In this document: piece after piece, positions 1-11,429 of the stretch
How positions within the stretch are numbered: the first letter of the stretch is position 1
Layout: each line of letters starts with the position of its first letter
DNA from: Serinus canaria
Lineage: Eukaryota; Chordata; Aves; Passeriformes; Fringillidae
Assembly (NCBI RefSeq): GCF_022539315.1
Contig: NC_066314.1
Coordinates: 54,063,180-54,127,179 of the forward strand
Direction of reading: 5' to 3'
DNA: 64,000 bases
Notes under the pieces: model-generated
Database searches by the model: none
The model's input: the letters and a program-made list of their open reading frames with translations, nothing else
What the model was told of the DNA's origin: nothing
Position numbers and translations under genes: made by a program

Positions 1-1316
1 AACGGAGGCTTTTGCACAGTCTAATGAATCTTACTGTCAGGACAGGTTTTGTGGTATTCAAAACAGATTTTCCCTTTCTTAATTTCATCCCATTACTCCT
101 AGTCAAACACTGGGAACAGCACTAAATTATCCCTTTCAGTCCTAAGGGCACAATTTGTGCATGGTTATCATGTCCAACTGTGGCTGTTACTTACCAAAGT
201 GGAGCAATACGTGTGCTGCTCTTTAATCTTCCCGATGAGTCAATTTCCTCAACCCTTGTACTGCTTTCCTGAACTACCTTTAATTTGTCACTGTCTTTTC
301 ATTTTGTTTCCCTTTTTTTTTCTTTTTTTTTTTTTTTTTTTCATTCTCCCCACTCTGGAATCTGCACAGCTGAATGCAGCAATCCAAGTGTGGATTTACC
401 TGGGCTGTTTAGAGGAAGGCTAATTCCCCACCCTAACACCATTGTGACTTTTGTTGGTACACCCACAAGTCATACACTGTCCTGCTGCCATACTTCAAAC
501 TTGTGCTAACTTTCTAGCCTCTGCAAGCTCCAGGCTATTTCCGCTTTCAAACACTATCCCTTCAAAGATCCTTCAAGTATTTTATTTTTAATTATTTTCC
601 ATTTCCCTTAGTATTCTCATTGTGTTTCCTGTCTCCATTTCCTATTGCTTTCTGCGTTTCCTGCTATTTGCAAAACTTTCCAATTTAGGAGCATCTCTGA
701 TCTTTATTAGCCTGTTGTTTACTTCCAAATGATTGATGATAATACTAAAAGCAACAGTCCTTACACCAAACCACTCTGTTTTATCCTGTCAAAGGCTAGA
801 CAGTTAATTTAGGAAGTGCCTACCCCATGGCTCCCTCTTTCGTTAATGCAAAGACAGGAATCACCAAAGCATGAGTCACATTTAATATAGGCTGAATTAT
901 TCCCTAAATTAATCAAGTTTTAGGTGAAATGAATGCAGGTTTGTCTCCTTCAGTCTGAAAATGCCTTGGACTATTTCTCTTTCATTTCAGCATTTTATTC
1001 CATGTACATTGATGTCAATTTACTTTATAAAATAAAGGGGACTTCTGTCAATCCTCTAAAATCTGGACATTTCAAAAGTTAAAAGAATGTTCTGATTTTG
1101 GTTACAACTGTGAAAACCAGACTGAGTGTGTTAAATTCAGTGGAGGTAGTCCAGCTCTAATTCTGAAGTTGTATTTCATAATAAGGGTTGAAGTAAGAAC
1201 ATCTGGAGGATTTGATTCTTTAAGTTTTGTGATTGGAAAATCACAAAATTAATCACAGCAATTGGTGCTGGAGAAAATTGCTGGAACTGTGATAACTGAG
1301 CTGTTTCCATCTCCAG
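1..1316 (+). other. ANO2: ANO2 intron (3' part)
   Basis: This stretch lies upstream of the penultimate ANO2 coding exon. It ends in a good acceptor: a pyrimidine-rich 'ctgtttccatctccag' immediately before 1317. It holds an interrupted T-rich run near 310-345. I looked for the preceding anoctamin exon, which codes the extracellular loop before the FKDYREPPW block, and did not see it, so that exon is probably left of the window. The short ORFs at 157-423 and 285-509 are low-complexity and run through the T tract. Confidence 0.75.
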
Positions 1317-1422
1317 GTTCAAAGACTACAGAGAACCACCTTGGTCCCCACACCAGTACGAGTTTTCTAAGCAGTACTGGGCGGTCTTGTCCGCTCGCTT
1401 GGCTTTTGTGATTCTATTTCAG
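1317..1422 (+). CDS. ANO2: Anoctamin-2, penultimate coding exon (partial gene)
   Basis: ANO2 (TMEM16B) is a calcium-activated chloride channel of the plasma membrane, known from olfactory cilia and photoreceptor terminals. This 106-base exon follows a ctccag acceptor and is followed by a consensus gtaagt donor. After one split-codon base it encodes 35 residues, including [20 protein letters not shown] and then [10 protein letters not shown]. The FKDYREPPW block and the hydrophobic AFVILFQ stretch, which starts the last transmembrane helix, are hallmarks of the ANO1/ANO2 C-terminus. The exon ends in phase 0 after Gln and joins in frame to 2867-3148. The frame, splice sites and conserved protein all agree. 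ANO1 is the closest alternative, but the next exon fits ANO2 better. Confidence 0.93.
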
Positions 1423-2866
1423 GTAAGTCTGCTGAGTTGCTTCACTTTCAGACACAGAAATATCATCATAGATGGACCTAAATGCATGTTCCAAAGCAGC
1501 CCATGTCCAATAGATATGGAAAGCAAGACCCACAGCTTCCTTAGCCCTTGGTGTTAGCAGTGAGCCCCAAAATACCCCAGGCTTTTGAATGTTTAAATGG
1601 ACTTTGTCAACTTTTATACTCTCAGAGGCACCACTTGTAGAAAGCACATAAATGCTGTGTAAGCTTGTTAATTGGTGGACTTTACCCAAAGCAAGAAATA
1701 AACAGAAGTAATAAATCATCCAAGGTTTTTTGCTACTTTCTTGAATGGAGCACAGTAAATTCTCCCCGTGTGAGGATTTTATTAGCAAGGGATTTGCTAG
1801 CATGGCTTGCCTTTCCAATGGCTTCTCTCAGCCCTCCTCCATGATCTGGGATCCTTCCACAACCAAATTGGGCCCATCCCTCTTTTTCAAATCTGCCTTT
1901 CTTTTTTCCCCACCTGCCAAGTATTCCCATGTGTTTCTGTGAATCTTGCCGGGTTTGTATTGTCTCTTTGGCTTCTTTGCTGTGCCTTCAATAATTTTCC
2001 ACCATTGGCTGCAAAACACTTGAAAGTAACTGGTTCTGCTGGGCTTCAAGCCCTCTGCCTGCTCTGCCAGAGAACATTGCCTGGTTAATTAGCTGCATTG
2101 TCTCAGGTCGGGGTGGAGAGTTCATGCTAGCAGCCCTGTCAGCCAACTGCTCTCACACATTTCCAGGCATTACTCAACACACTACTCAAAGCATTATCAT
2201 GACAATACAAACCCCCAAAGCATTGCTTATCTATAGATTTCACTAGCAAGCAAAACTTTTTGCCCAGTATGCTTCCTGCTTGATGTTATTAGCAGCACCT
2301 GTAATCATCTTGACACCTGAGGTTTGGGATTTTGGCTTGGACAGTGTGGTAGTGTAAGAAACAATCCTGCTTGTCAGCAGACAGAAGGATTTGAGGACAG
2401 AATGGCCATGAAAGTTGTCTGCTGTGTGCTCAGGCCACACTGGAAACACACGGGTATCTTTGCCTTGTGTTTCAGAACTTTTGATGGTATTGGAGGATGT
2501 CCTTATATTTATGGATTCTGAACTCATTATCAAGGAATTGCATGTTGAGAACTGGGCACGTTTGGATGCCTGTAAAGAATAATGCTGGTTTAGCTAATAA
2601 GTCCATAGATTATTTGATGATTCCATGTCCTTTTCTATTCCAAACCTAACTGAAGCACATGTTTAATTAAGCCTCTACACTGAGGGGTAGCTGTGCACAA
2701 ACCTGAGCTGTTTCTTGAAATAAAGCCTTAATCAACTGCTTACTACCACACACCACCAGCAAAATGTGTTTGACATCTGTCTCATAGATATAACAAAGAT
2801 TTGGTTTTGCTCCAGTGCGAGTATTTTTGATTTTTCATGCTTGCTTCACATCTGCTGTGCTTGCAG
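1423..2866 (+). other. ANO2: ANO2 last intron
   Basis: This is a 1444-base GT-AG intron. It begins with gtaagt and ends with the pyrimidine-rich acceptor 'tgctgtgcttgcag'. Several antisense and sense ORFs of 60-134 codons cross it. None shows a recognisable domain or splice logic, so I read them as chance frames. No CR1 copy was recognised here. Confidence 0.85.
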
Positions 2867-3148
2867 AACCTGGTGATGTTCCTCAGTGTTCTGGTTGACT
2901 GGATGATCCCTGACATCCCCAAGGACATCAGTGAACAGATCAAAAAGGAGAAGACCATGCTTGTTGACTTCTTCCTGAAGGAAGAGCATGAAAAGCTGAA
3001 GCTGATCGAAAGCTTTATTGCACACGACAAGCGGAAACGCAGGAGTGGGATCAAAAGCAGAAGGACCAGGGCTGCCAGCTTCTCCCACTGTCACCGCAGC
3101 CCCAAGGGCAGCTTCACCTCCTTCAGCTCACAGCACACTGTGGTGTGA
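2867..3148 (+). CDS. ANO2: Anoctamin-2, last coding exon with stop
   Basis: This exon encodes the final 93 residues and a TGA stop. The first part, [18 protein letters not shown], completes the last transmembrane helix. It is followed by the charged anoctamin segment [11 protein letters not shown] and a helical stretch, [17 protein letters not shown]. The EEHEKLKL wording is what I recall for ANO2; ANO1 has an EEQDKQ-type sequence. The cytoplasmic tail is then strongly basic and serine-rich ([17 protein letters not shown]) and ends in HTVV. That fits a class I PDZ-binding motif (S/T-x-hydrophobic at the C-terminus), and retinal ANO2 has been reported to bind PSD95. The upstream Met of a longer frame beginning at 2837 is intronic and is not a start; the exon begins after the AG at 2865-2866. 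Confidence 0.95.
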   Translation, partial: NLVMFLSVLVDWMIPDIPKDISEQIKKEKTMLVDFFLKEEHEKLKLIESFIAHDKRKRRSGIKSRRTRAASFSHCHRSPKGSFTSFSSQHTVV

Positions 3149-3530
3149 CTCGTGAGGGAAGGGAGCAGCCTGTACTTGCCTCTGCTTACTGCATGATGTG
3201 ATTCTGAGCCTAGAATGAAGGAAGGAGAGAAGGGACAGGGAGCAAAAGGAGGCTCTTTTGCATCCTTAGAATCTCCAGATGTGAGTGGCTCTGTTACAAT
3301 TTAAATGCCCTCCGGGCTGCAGCATTTCCAGATTTCATCAGTGTGAGATAAGGGCTATATTGGGGCTGTAGCTGGTTCCTGTGGTGACAATGCCTGAGAG
3401 CTGGGGAGGCATGTGGGAATCCTCCTGGGAGGAATTCTCCTGGCAACAATCCCTCCTCCTGTAGATGCCTGGTGGGGCATGGGGCAACTCCTGCTTTAGT
3501 CTCTATCCTTGGGCAGGTTGGACTGCCTGT

Positions 3531-3589
3531 GGAGAAGGACTGACTTTGGAGAAGGACTGACCATGGAGAAGGACTGACCATGGAGAAGT
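3531..3589. repeat. 17-bp tandem repeat, about 3.5 copies
   Basis: The unit ggagaaggactgaccat is repeated three times, followed by a partial fourth copy (ggagaagtg). The first unit ends in cttt where the others end in ccat. It sits in the presumed ANO2 3' UTR. Confidence 0.9.
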
Positions 3590-4206
3590 GCACACAACTC
3601 AAGGTCTCATTGGCTGTAGCTGCCAGCAGAGGGTTTGCAAACATGTGGAGTCTGAAGGAGTCTTTGTGCTTTCCTAACCTACACTGTCACAGGATGCTAC
3701 CTCTGGAGGGCACACAGGACTCTGGGAGATGTGGGAACAGAAGGAATTTAAATCACTGGGCGCTTGTAACTATGGATATATTGTGCTTTGCTTAGCAGGA
3801 GCTGGAATGCATGTGCTAGTGAGCAGGGAGGCCATCAGAATGGCTGAAGCTACCAGAACCAGGGAAGCTCCCTGGCACCCTATTGTCCTGAACAAAAAGC
3901 TAAAAACCAAGTCTTGCATGTTTGACTCTCCTATCACTTAGTCTTAGAATTCAGCCAGTGTCAAGAAGAATCATGCCACTGAACCTCCAGTGCAAAACTG
4001 AGGAGTGAGAATGGAATCAAGCCCTGTAAATCATGTGGCATCTTCATGTACACTGTATGCAAAGTAACAAAAATTGCTGCTGTTGTGATTTACTGTAAAG
4101 TAAAATATTTTGCAGAACTGCATTTTACTGGAAGGTAAACATATTCACTAACCAATCTTAGACCTACAAACGTGTAAGAAATAACTTTACTCTGTCATTA
4201 ATGAAA

Positions 4207-4212
4207 ATTAAA
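4207..4212 (+). terminator. ANO2: Candidate ANO2 poly(A) signal ATTAAA
   Basis: ATTAAA lies about 1.06 kb after the ANO2 stop. It is followed within 20-60 bases by U-rich and GU-rich sequence (tctgtttctttccctgttga), as expected for a downstream cleavage-stimulation element. It is a variant signal, so an alternative at 4676 is also listed. Confidence 0.4.
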
Positions 4213-4675
4213 CTTTCTTAAAAAATCTGTTTCTTTCCCTGTTGATTTTGTCTCTAACCCAGCTTGAAATTCAGAGTCTGGACAAAAGGTTTTCTTCTCA
4301 TTTTGTCTTCTCAACAATACATTCAAAACCAGAAAAAATACAAACCAAACAAAATACTTCAGCTTCAGCCGTTCTATTCAGGATTTCTCTTTAACATAAT
4401 AGTCTTTTATATATATCCGAAGCCTAAAATTTTACTAAATTTTGCTAATGTCTTAGATTATTTTTCTCTGTGACAACTTTTGGTACATAATGGAAAGTGT
4501 GAAAATAATTTCTTTTTTCATTCAGTGCCCAAACTGAGGCACATCAAAATGGGAAAACTGTTTCAGGGTGGGCTAAATGAAAAAAAAATTCTTGGAGTTT
4601 CATTTCTAAAATTTACTTTTGGGTTATTTATTCCTTCAAGATAGAAATGGAATTTGAAAAGATAATATCATCTGG

Positions 4676-4681
4676 AATAAA
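4676..4681 (+). terminator. ANO2: Candidate ANO2 distal poly(A) signal AATAAA
   Basis: This is the first canonical AATAAA on the + strand after the ANO2 stop. GT-rich sequence follows (gtttaactttgttg at about 4690). It is a plausible distal 3' end; use is unverified. Confidence 0.35.
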
Positions 4682-4712
4682 ATTGCAAATGTTTAACTTT
4701 GTTGAAAAAAAG

Positions 4713-7700
4713 TCAGTCCTCGCCAAATGTTTTCCTCTTTTCCCCTGTCAAAACTCCTTGTTTTGTTTTGTTTTAATTTTTAAGGTGATTGAATGATTTT
4801 TTGTTTGTTTGTTGTTTGCTTTTTAAGTCTTTGGCTCCCTCATGGAAACCTATGTCAGGGCTGAGACATAACCTTTGATTTCTTCCCTCTAAGATCAACA
4901 TTTAAATGAGGGAAAGGTATCTCCTCAAAAACAAATTGTCTCATTTTACTTTCAAAAGGCCAACAAAGCCCTGTTGGGGATTTCAAGGTCTAATGTATTA
5001 AGATAGTCAATATTAATAGCATCTATTCCCTCTTTTACACCAAGAGGATGCTCTGCTGGTGGACCTGGGGATTTGAAACTGTAGGGGCTTTGGAAGAAAC
5101 TGTACTTGTTTTTTGCAACTCTAGTTTTTTGAAATTCAATCAATTCTCTTCACTCCAAAAAGCCTCTGATGGGGAGAAAATATGTTTCTAAACAGTAGAA
5201 ACATATTTTCTGGAAAATATTTTACTTTACAGTCAATCTTACTTGTCATATTTCTTCCTTTCCTTTTTCCAGGAATGTGAGAGGGTGTGCAGAAATGGAT
5301 TTAGACCAGGATTGCATGCAGGTTGCACAGTGATGAATGATATTCAGAATTAAGGGTTTCCTTAAAACAGCACCATTTTGTACATTTTGTACACTCTCCC
5401 TCCACCCAGGAAATACCTTTTTAAAAACTGTGAGTCACTCCAAAGCAATCAGAAAAATGTTATCCCAAAGTCAAGTGCATTAGGCTGTTGTTACATAGGA
5501 TTTCCATAACAAACAACTGAAATACTAGCTGTGGTCCAAAAATGATAAAGTTGTCCTAGATTTCCTGGCACAAGGAACTAGAGAAGCCAGCAGATGCACA
5601 CTGATGCTCTGCAAGTTCTCCTGAGGTTTATATATTTCACCCAAACAAGGCTGGGAAAGAGGTATGGCAGCAATACCGACTGCTGTCCAGATGGGATCTC
5701 CCCCGACATCACAAATGGGACAGGCAGCTCAATTATCTTTATCTCTGATACACTTGCTGTTTCCCCCTTAAACTTGAGAATTTAATTCACTGAGGATACC
5801 TACAGGTTTGGTACCTGACTCAAGTGCACTCCCTGTGGATTGCACCCTTTGTTGCATTTCTATGGCAACCTCTGGATTCTCCTGACACTGCTTCCCATCA
5901 ACTGCTGTAATTGTAGATCACTGATCAGGTATTCATTCTCAGGTTCCAGCTTACCTTTTTTGGACAAAGCCAGACTTTATCTGCCCCTTTTTTATCAGCA
6001 GGGTAATTGTAAGTCCACCCACAGAGCTCCTCCTTGCCATAAGTTGTGCTTCAGAAGCAGAGAATGGCTGTTGCAAGAGATGTGCATGGGGAGCTCTCCG
6101 TGGGGACCAAAGGGATAGGGATACAAGTGGAGGCACAAAGGTAGCAAAACCTGTGGGCTATTGTCACTCCTTGCTTTAGCAATGAAAACCAGATAAAATC
6201 TGATAGGTGAAAAAAAGTAAGCAGAGAAGGAATTGCATACAAATTTAGTGCAGAATTTCATAGCCATTTTGGGCCACTCCAGATAAAAAGTGGAAATCCC
6301 AATTAAACAGGCAAACAAATGAAAAGCAGCATGTCTGTGTGTGTGAGTAGCTAACACTACACTGGGTGCTACAGCTAGTACCAAACCTCCAGATCCAAAA
6401 TCTAGTATGCATGGAGCCTCATCAATAGGAACATTTGAACATCCACATCTAATCAGAGCAGTGCAAATAGGAAGCAACAAAAAGGAGGAGTGGAAAGGCT
6501 TTACCAGCTCCAGCTGGATGTGAGCCTGTCAGGTCAGGCAATGTGAGGTGTGTTTACCTGTCCAGCAGAAACTCCAGAGTTTGCTGCTCTGTTTACCACA
6601 ACTTCTCCCTGGGACTGGTGGTGCAGGGTAGTGTCAAACAGCTTTGAGGAGTTATTCAGGAGAAGAAATGGACCCAGATGTAAAGAGCTTCCTGCTCCAG
6701 AGTCACTCCATACTCAAATGCTATCAGAGAATCTGTCTGATCCACACAGCAACATGAACCTTCTCACCGTGCTTATTTCTAGTTTTAAAGGGGGTTTTCA
6801 GGAACTGAGTGAAGCTGTGGGAATGCTGGCCTTTTCTGTCATGTCTTCTTCATGCAGACCGGCCCACTTTTTTAATCACCAGCCCTAGATACATTTTTTT
6901 GTGATGCTTATCATTGGATTTTCAGTCCTCATCTCGGGATATAAAAAGCTTATGCTATCTAGACTACTCCTGCAACATGAATGACACTCAAACATTTCCT
7001 TTTCCAAGAAGAAAAGGGTGATATCTGTGGAAATCTGCCTGTTAAATAATTGGTTGGAAATGCCCAGTCCACTATGCACAATATTCACCGCTGTTAGCAA
7101 TAAACTTCTCTTACTACAGCAATATAACATCTGTTGCTGCTCTGCAGCCTCACCCTTTAATTAACCACAGATGGTCTCTCTGTTCCCCATCTAGTTTAAT
7201 TATTTTGCTTTTTAAAAGAAAATATAAAACAGTTTTGTTTGTGAGCCGATCTTTGTAGGTAAATTCCTGAACACCTTGTACTGGATAAGATATCCTGTGT
7301 GTCCTGAAACACAAAATTTCAGATACAAGAGTAGAATTGCATTTAAAGGCAGGAGAGAAGGAGGATTTACACCTGAACTCCCAGTTCTTACCTTGCAAGG
7401 GCCACCAGTCCGTGGTTCATCTGAAAGGCCTGCAGACAATGGAGGCTGAAGAATATTTTTAGCAAAAAAATGAGTACAGAGTCTGTATGAACAGCATGCA
7501 TCTTTTTCAAGGAAAGGTCTGCACGAATCTTTTACTAAATGTGTTTTACTCTGTCCTAAATCCCCCAGTACTACCAAAACTCTGAATATTCTCTGCAGTC
7601 CCCATCCTTTACCCATCATCTGCAAATGTATTGCTTACTCAATTATTAATGGCTGCATTAATTAACAGGGTGCCTTGCTGCCTCTTTCCCACCCCCAGAG

Positions 7701-9690
7701 GAATTGTTAAAATCAACCAGATTCTATAACAACTGTCAAGACAGACTGATAATACTCTTTATTTGTGCATAATGATCTAATTATATATTTTTATTTTTGC
7801 ATATTTTCAGTTGCTTGTTGACACAATTCTGCAGCTTTATTTTTCGTGTTTCTTATAACTCTCACTAAAAAAAAGTCCTCTATTCACAATATTTCCAAGC
7901 CACTCCTGGTTCCACAGATACAGCTTCAATGAGCAAAATGATTACTATCAAAGTATTATATGTGTCTCTAATGCAGTCACCTGAGGCAAGGAAGATTCAA
8001 ACATCACTGGAATCAGTGGAAGTCTTTCTTTTGGCTTCAGTATCCCCTTGAGCTGAGGGTTTTTTTTTCAATTCACACTATTCAATTCCGTGTGCAGCTT
8101 TTAGCAGTTAGGTAGAAAAATTGGGATAGCAGTGGAAAAATATGCATCCCCAGCAAACTTCGATTGCTGTGGCCTTCAATGAGTCCCACTGTGGAAAATG
8201 TGCACTGCCAGCAGTTTGGGATTTGTTCCTGCATTTTCTAGAGATAGGATCACCCTTCAAAACTGGCTGGCAAATTTTGTCTGCATTCGTCCTGGTGTTA
8301 GGGCTAGCTTTAGTGAACTTGAGTTTCAGAACTGCGCTTCCATGTAGGAAGGACTTAAGGCAGACACAACTGTGAGTCACTTTTGAAAGCTATCATCCTT
8401 GAATTTAAATATATAAGGAATATTGATCCACCATCTGGTTAAATCTGTGCTGTTTATATCACAGATATCAATCCTTATATCAGGCTCCCTGTTATCTAAC
8501 ATTGTAATGTCTGATTTCAGTAACTTCAGGGATGCAATTAACAGGGAAGCAATGCGATCCATCAGCTTGGAAAGGCTACTGCAACCCTCCAACTGAGCCA
8601 TGCATTTTTGGGAAAGACAGTGGAAGTTGTGCCTTTAGGACCAGAAGGATGCTAGGTAGGAAGGTGGAAATGGGCAAGGAGAGGAGCTCCATGAAGCTGT
8701 GGGATTAATGAGGGGATCTGCAAACTTTTTGCTAGTATGTCAGAGCCTTCTAGTGTCTTATTCCAGTCCACAGCCTCATTCTTTGCTGGAGGAAGCTGTT
8801 CTCTGCTTAAAGGGAAATCACAGGAAGAAATCACAGCCCTACTTGAATCTGCCCCACAACGTGAAGTTCATTTCTGCAGTGACTCCTGACTTTCCTGATG
8901 CACTTTAAGCACAAAAGGCAGCAGAAATCCAAGCAAAAACCTTGCACAAATACACTGAGATATTCTAACATTTTCTGCCCAGCACTTAAACAGAGTCCTC
9001 TCCTAATGAGCTAATTCGTAAGAGGATTATTTTCCCAGAGCTTTTCCAGTAGCCACTTTAAATAAGGGACAAACAAACATGACAATATTCTTATATTCAG
9101 TCTTACAGGTGTGGTTTAAGCTTTCCTCTGGCATCTAGTTTTTCTCCCATCTATTACAAAGCTTTTTTCAAATGATCATTATTTTCAACACAGCAGCTAT
9201 ATATGACTTCTACAACTCAAATCGCAACTAAATTCAACAAATCATCCTCTGTTGATGCTAGGAGAGGATTTTGACTTGTTTTTGTTGTTATTTTGCTACA
9301 TCTAATCTTTTGAGATATAACAACATATTTTCATAAGAGTTTGGAAACACAGAAGGTCAGTAAGGACATAGCTCAGTGAGGATATTTAGATCTGGAATTG
9401 TATTCTTAGTGCCAGGACTGATGAAGAGTTTGAAAAAGGGGAAGATTTAGCTTACAAAATGTGGACTTAGCTATAAAACCAAAATAAATCAACAGTAAAG
9501 ACTGGATTAATGAGTTTCTTTTTTTTTTTTTGTCTTTTTTTTTTTTTTCTGACAAGAAAAAATAAGTATATCCCTGACATACTTTGTTCATTTCAATGAC
9601 AAGTAGAACTGGTTCCAGTAGATGGAGCAAGAAAGCAGAAGGAAAGCAATGCCACATACCCAGGGCACTCAGAGCAGGCGGGTATTGAGC
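4713..9690. other. Intergenic, no gene recognised
   Basis: This is AT-rich non-coding sequence between ANO2 and the first clear CR1 fragment. The one striking structure is the perfect hairpin at 5175-5211. Interrupted T runs occur at about 9519-9552. The 161-codon minus ORF at 5995-6480 and the 137-codon minus ORF at 7212-7625 have no domain or splice support and look like chance frames. Confidence 0.7.
5175..5211. repeat. Perfect 15-bp inverted repeat, 7-base loop
   Basis: The left arm 5175-5189 (agaaaatatgtttct) and the right arm 5197-5211 (agaaacatattttct) are exact reverse complements around the loop aaacagt. There is no downstream T run typical of a Pol III terminator and no linked ORF. 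Confidence 0.95.
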
Positions 9691-9765
9691 CATAGAATCA
9701 TTTAGGGTGGAAAGGACCTATAAAATCATCACATCCAACGTGTTCATGGGGCAGGACATGAATTG
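9691..9765 (-). mobile_element. CR1 LINE 3'-end fragment
   Basis: The stretch 'catagaatcatttagggtgg' and the following 'aaaggacctataaaatcatc' match the reverse complement of the CR1 3' terminus (tail, then the ggtccct/ccaacc region). Only about 75 bases remain, which is the severe 5' truncation normal for CR1. Confidence 0.8.
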
Positions 9766-9770
9766 CACAA

Positions 9771-11090
9771 AGGTTCACAGAACAAGCTACAAAGCATGAG
9801 AGGAGAAAGCACTCTGAAAGCTACTCCATGGCTTCAAGTTCAGTCAGGAACACACTTCACCTAACTGACACTGTCAGGAGTTTTTCCTTGGAATTGGCTT
9901 AGTAGCTGAAGAAAAATAACTTGGGATTTTCTCCAAAGCCAAGTAAATACATTAATTATAACTGGTTTGTTATTCTCTTGGCTTTAGTGGAGATTACGAC
10001 AGCTTAATCCTTGAGCAAAAGCTAATGTTGTGAAGAAGTATTAAAAGAGACGAGATTTACATCTACCATATGATCTCAAGACTCTTATTTCTCACTGCCT
10101 GTCTCCTCTGACTATGTGTGCTGTATGTTGTATTGTTTATTATCAGTTTGTGTGTCATGGCAGGGCTCACGTGCCCTGCACAGGCACAAACCAGCTGAGC
10201 CCCAGCTCATGGGGGACACCGCAGCACCTTGAGAGCCAAAATAAGGCCAAGCTCTTCATTTGGGATGAAATTACTTTTTTTAATTATTATAATTTTTTAT
10301 TTTCCTTCTGCCCAAATTAATATCTTCTAAAAAAGTTAACATCTTCTAAAAAACCAAATAAAACCCACGACCAAAAGAAGCCCCCCTTGTTATGGTGGAA
10401 ATGAATGAGAAGAGGTCATGCTGAAATCAGTGATTTTTTTTTCACTGGACCTATTTATCACAGAAGCCTCCGGCAGACAAGCAGCAACATCCGCGAGGTC
10501 TGCATCCCATCATCATCCCAGGAAATTTGTGACACCCAGCTGAAGGGAAAAGGGAACATCTGGGAGCACCGCTCCTTCCTCTGCTCACACTTTCAGGTTC
10601 AGGGGCAGTCAGATATTTTTCTTGCTCTTTTCCTAACTCCCAAAGCTGAGACTCGGCCTTGTGGGACCATCTCCAAGTCCTGTGTGGTCACCCACGCTGG
10701 CAGGTATTTTAGAGGCAATTTCCACAGGAGTTTTTTGACAGCAGTGGTCTGCTTGGCTTCACTTCCCAGCTTCAACTCTCTGTGATTTCCTGAGTCCCTT
10801 TGCCAAAATTGGGCTGACCAAGTTATTCTGAAAATACGTGGTCAACTTCCTTTTAAAATCATATAGAAAAAAACATCCAAGCCCCAAGAAAACTATTGCA
10901 AAGAGTCTAAATTTCTTTAAAAGAACCTGCTTTGTGAAAGGCATTTTTGGCAGACTGTGTGTCTATGTTTACCATGTGTAGTACCTGGGTGGGATGAGAT
11001 GCTGGTGCTGGCACCTGCCTGCAAGGCTGCCTTGAAGCTGGGCAGACTCTGATCAGTGACTCGGGTGGGGCACACACATCGTGGAAATCA
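9771..11090. other. Intergenic, no gene recognised
   Basis: Nothing recognisable was found. The 126-codon ORF at 10405-10785 on the + strand has no similarity I can name, no Kozak or splice context, and mixed codon use. I treat it as chance. Confidence 0.6.
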
Positions 11091-11155
11091 TGCAATCATG
11101 GAATGGTTTGGGTTGGAGGGGACCTTAAAGATAATCTCATCTCAACCCCTGTTGT
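11091..11155 (-). mobile_element. CR1 LINE 3' end, paired with inverted body
   Basis: Read on the minus strand this is the terminal ~60 bases of CR1. The + strand shows 'gaatggtttgggttggaggg' followed by 'gaccttaaagataatctcat'. It stops at about the position in the element where the adjacent opposite-strand body begins, so the two pieces appear to be one insertion with an internal inversion. Confidence 0.85.
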
Positions 11156-11157
11156 GG

Positions 11158-11426
11158 TATAACTGAGGACTTCCAGTGCCTGAGGGCAACCTACAGGAAA
11201 GATGGAGAGAGACTCTAGACAAGGGGGAGTGACAGGACAAGGGGCAATGGATTCACACTGACAGAGAGCAGGTTTAGGTGGGATATTGGGAAGAAATTCT
11301 TCCCTGTGAGGGTGGGGAGGCCCTGGCCCAGGTTGCTCAGAGAAGCTGTGGCTGCACCATCTCTTCTAGAAGTGTTGAAGACCAGGCTGGATGGGCCTGG
11401 GAGCAACCTGGGGTAGTGGAAGGTAT
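11158..11426 (+). mobile_element. CR1 LINE body segment in inverted orientation
   Basis: From 'gaggacttccagtgcctgag' through 'gaaattcttccctgtgaggg' to 'caacctggggtagtggaagg' this is the CR1 3'-proximal body on the + strand. It lacks the final ~60 bases that would normally follow (the tccctgcccatgg and ggtcccttccaac region). Those bases lie immediately to the left in the opposite orientation. ORFs at 11215-11763 (minus) and 11278-11568 (plus) overlap this repeat. Confidence 0.88.
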
Positions 11427-11429
11427 AGG

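Larger units (their letters stand above)
3149..4700 (+). other. ANO2: ANO2 3' UTR and immediate downstream sequence
   Basis: This is non-coding sequence after the ANO2 stop. It contains a 17-base tandem repeat (3531-3589) and two candidate poly(A) signals, ATTAAA at 4207-4212 and AATAAA at 4676-4681. The true 3' end is not decided by the sequence alone. ORFs here (for example 3294-3644 minus and 3580-3795 plus) have no recognisable homology. Confidence 0.6.

Noticed and set aside
157..509. Hydrophobic ORFs considered as an upstream ANO2 exon
   Set aside because: The hydrophobic run comes from the T tract, and the residues do not match the expected anoctamin loop before FKDYREPPW.
2837..2866. 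Upstream Met extending the last ANO2 exon frame
   Set aside because: It is intronic; the acceptor AG at 2865-2866 and family alignment start the exon at Asn.
5995..6480. 161-codon minus-strand ORF
   Set aside because: No homology or splice context was recognised, and alternative frames are also open.
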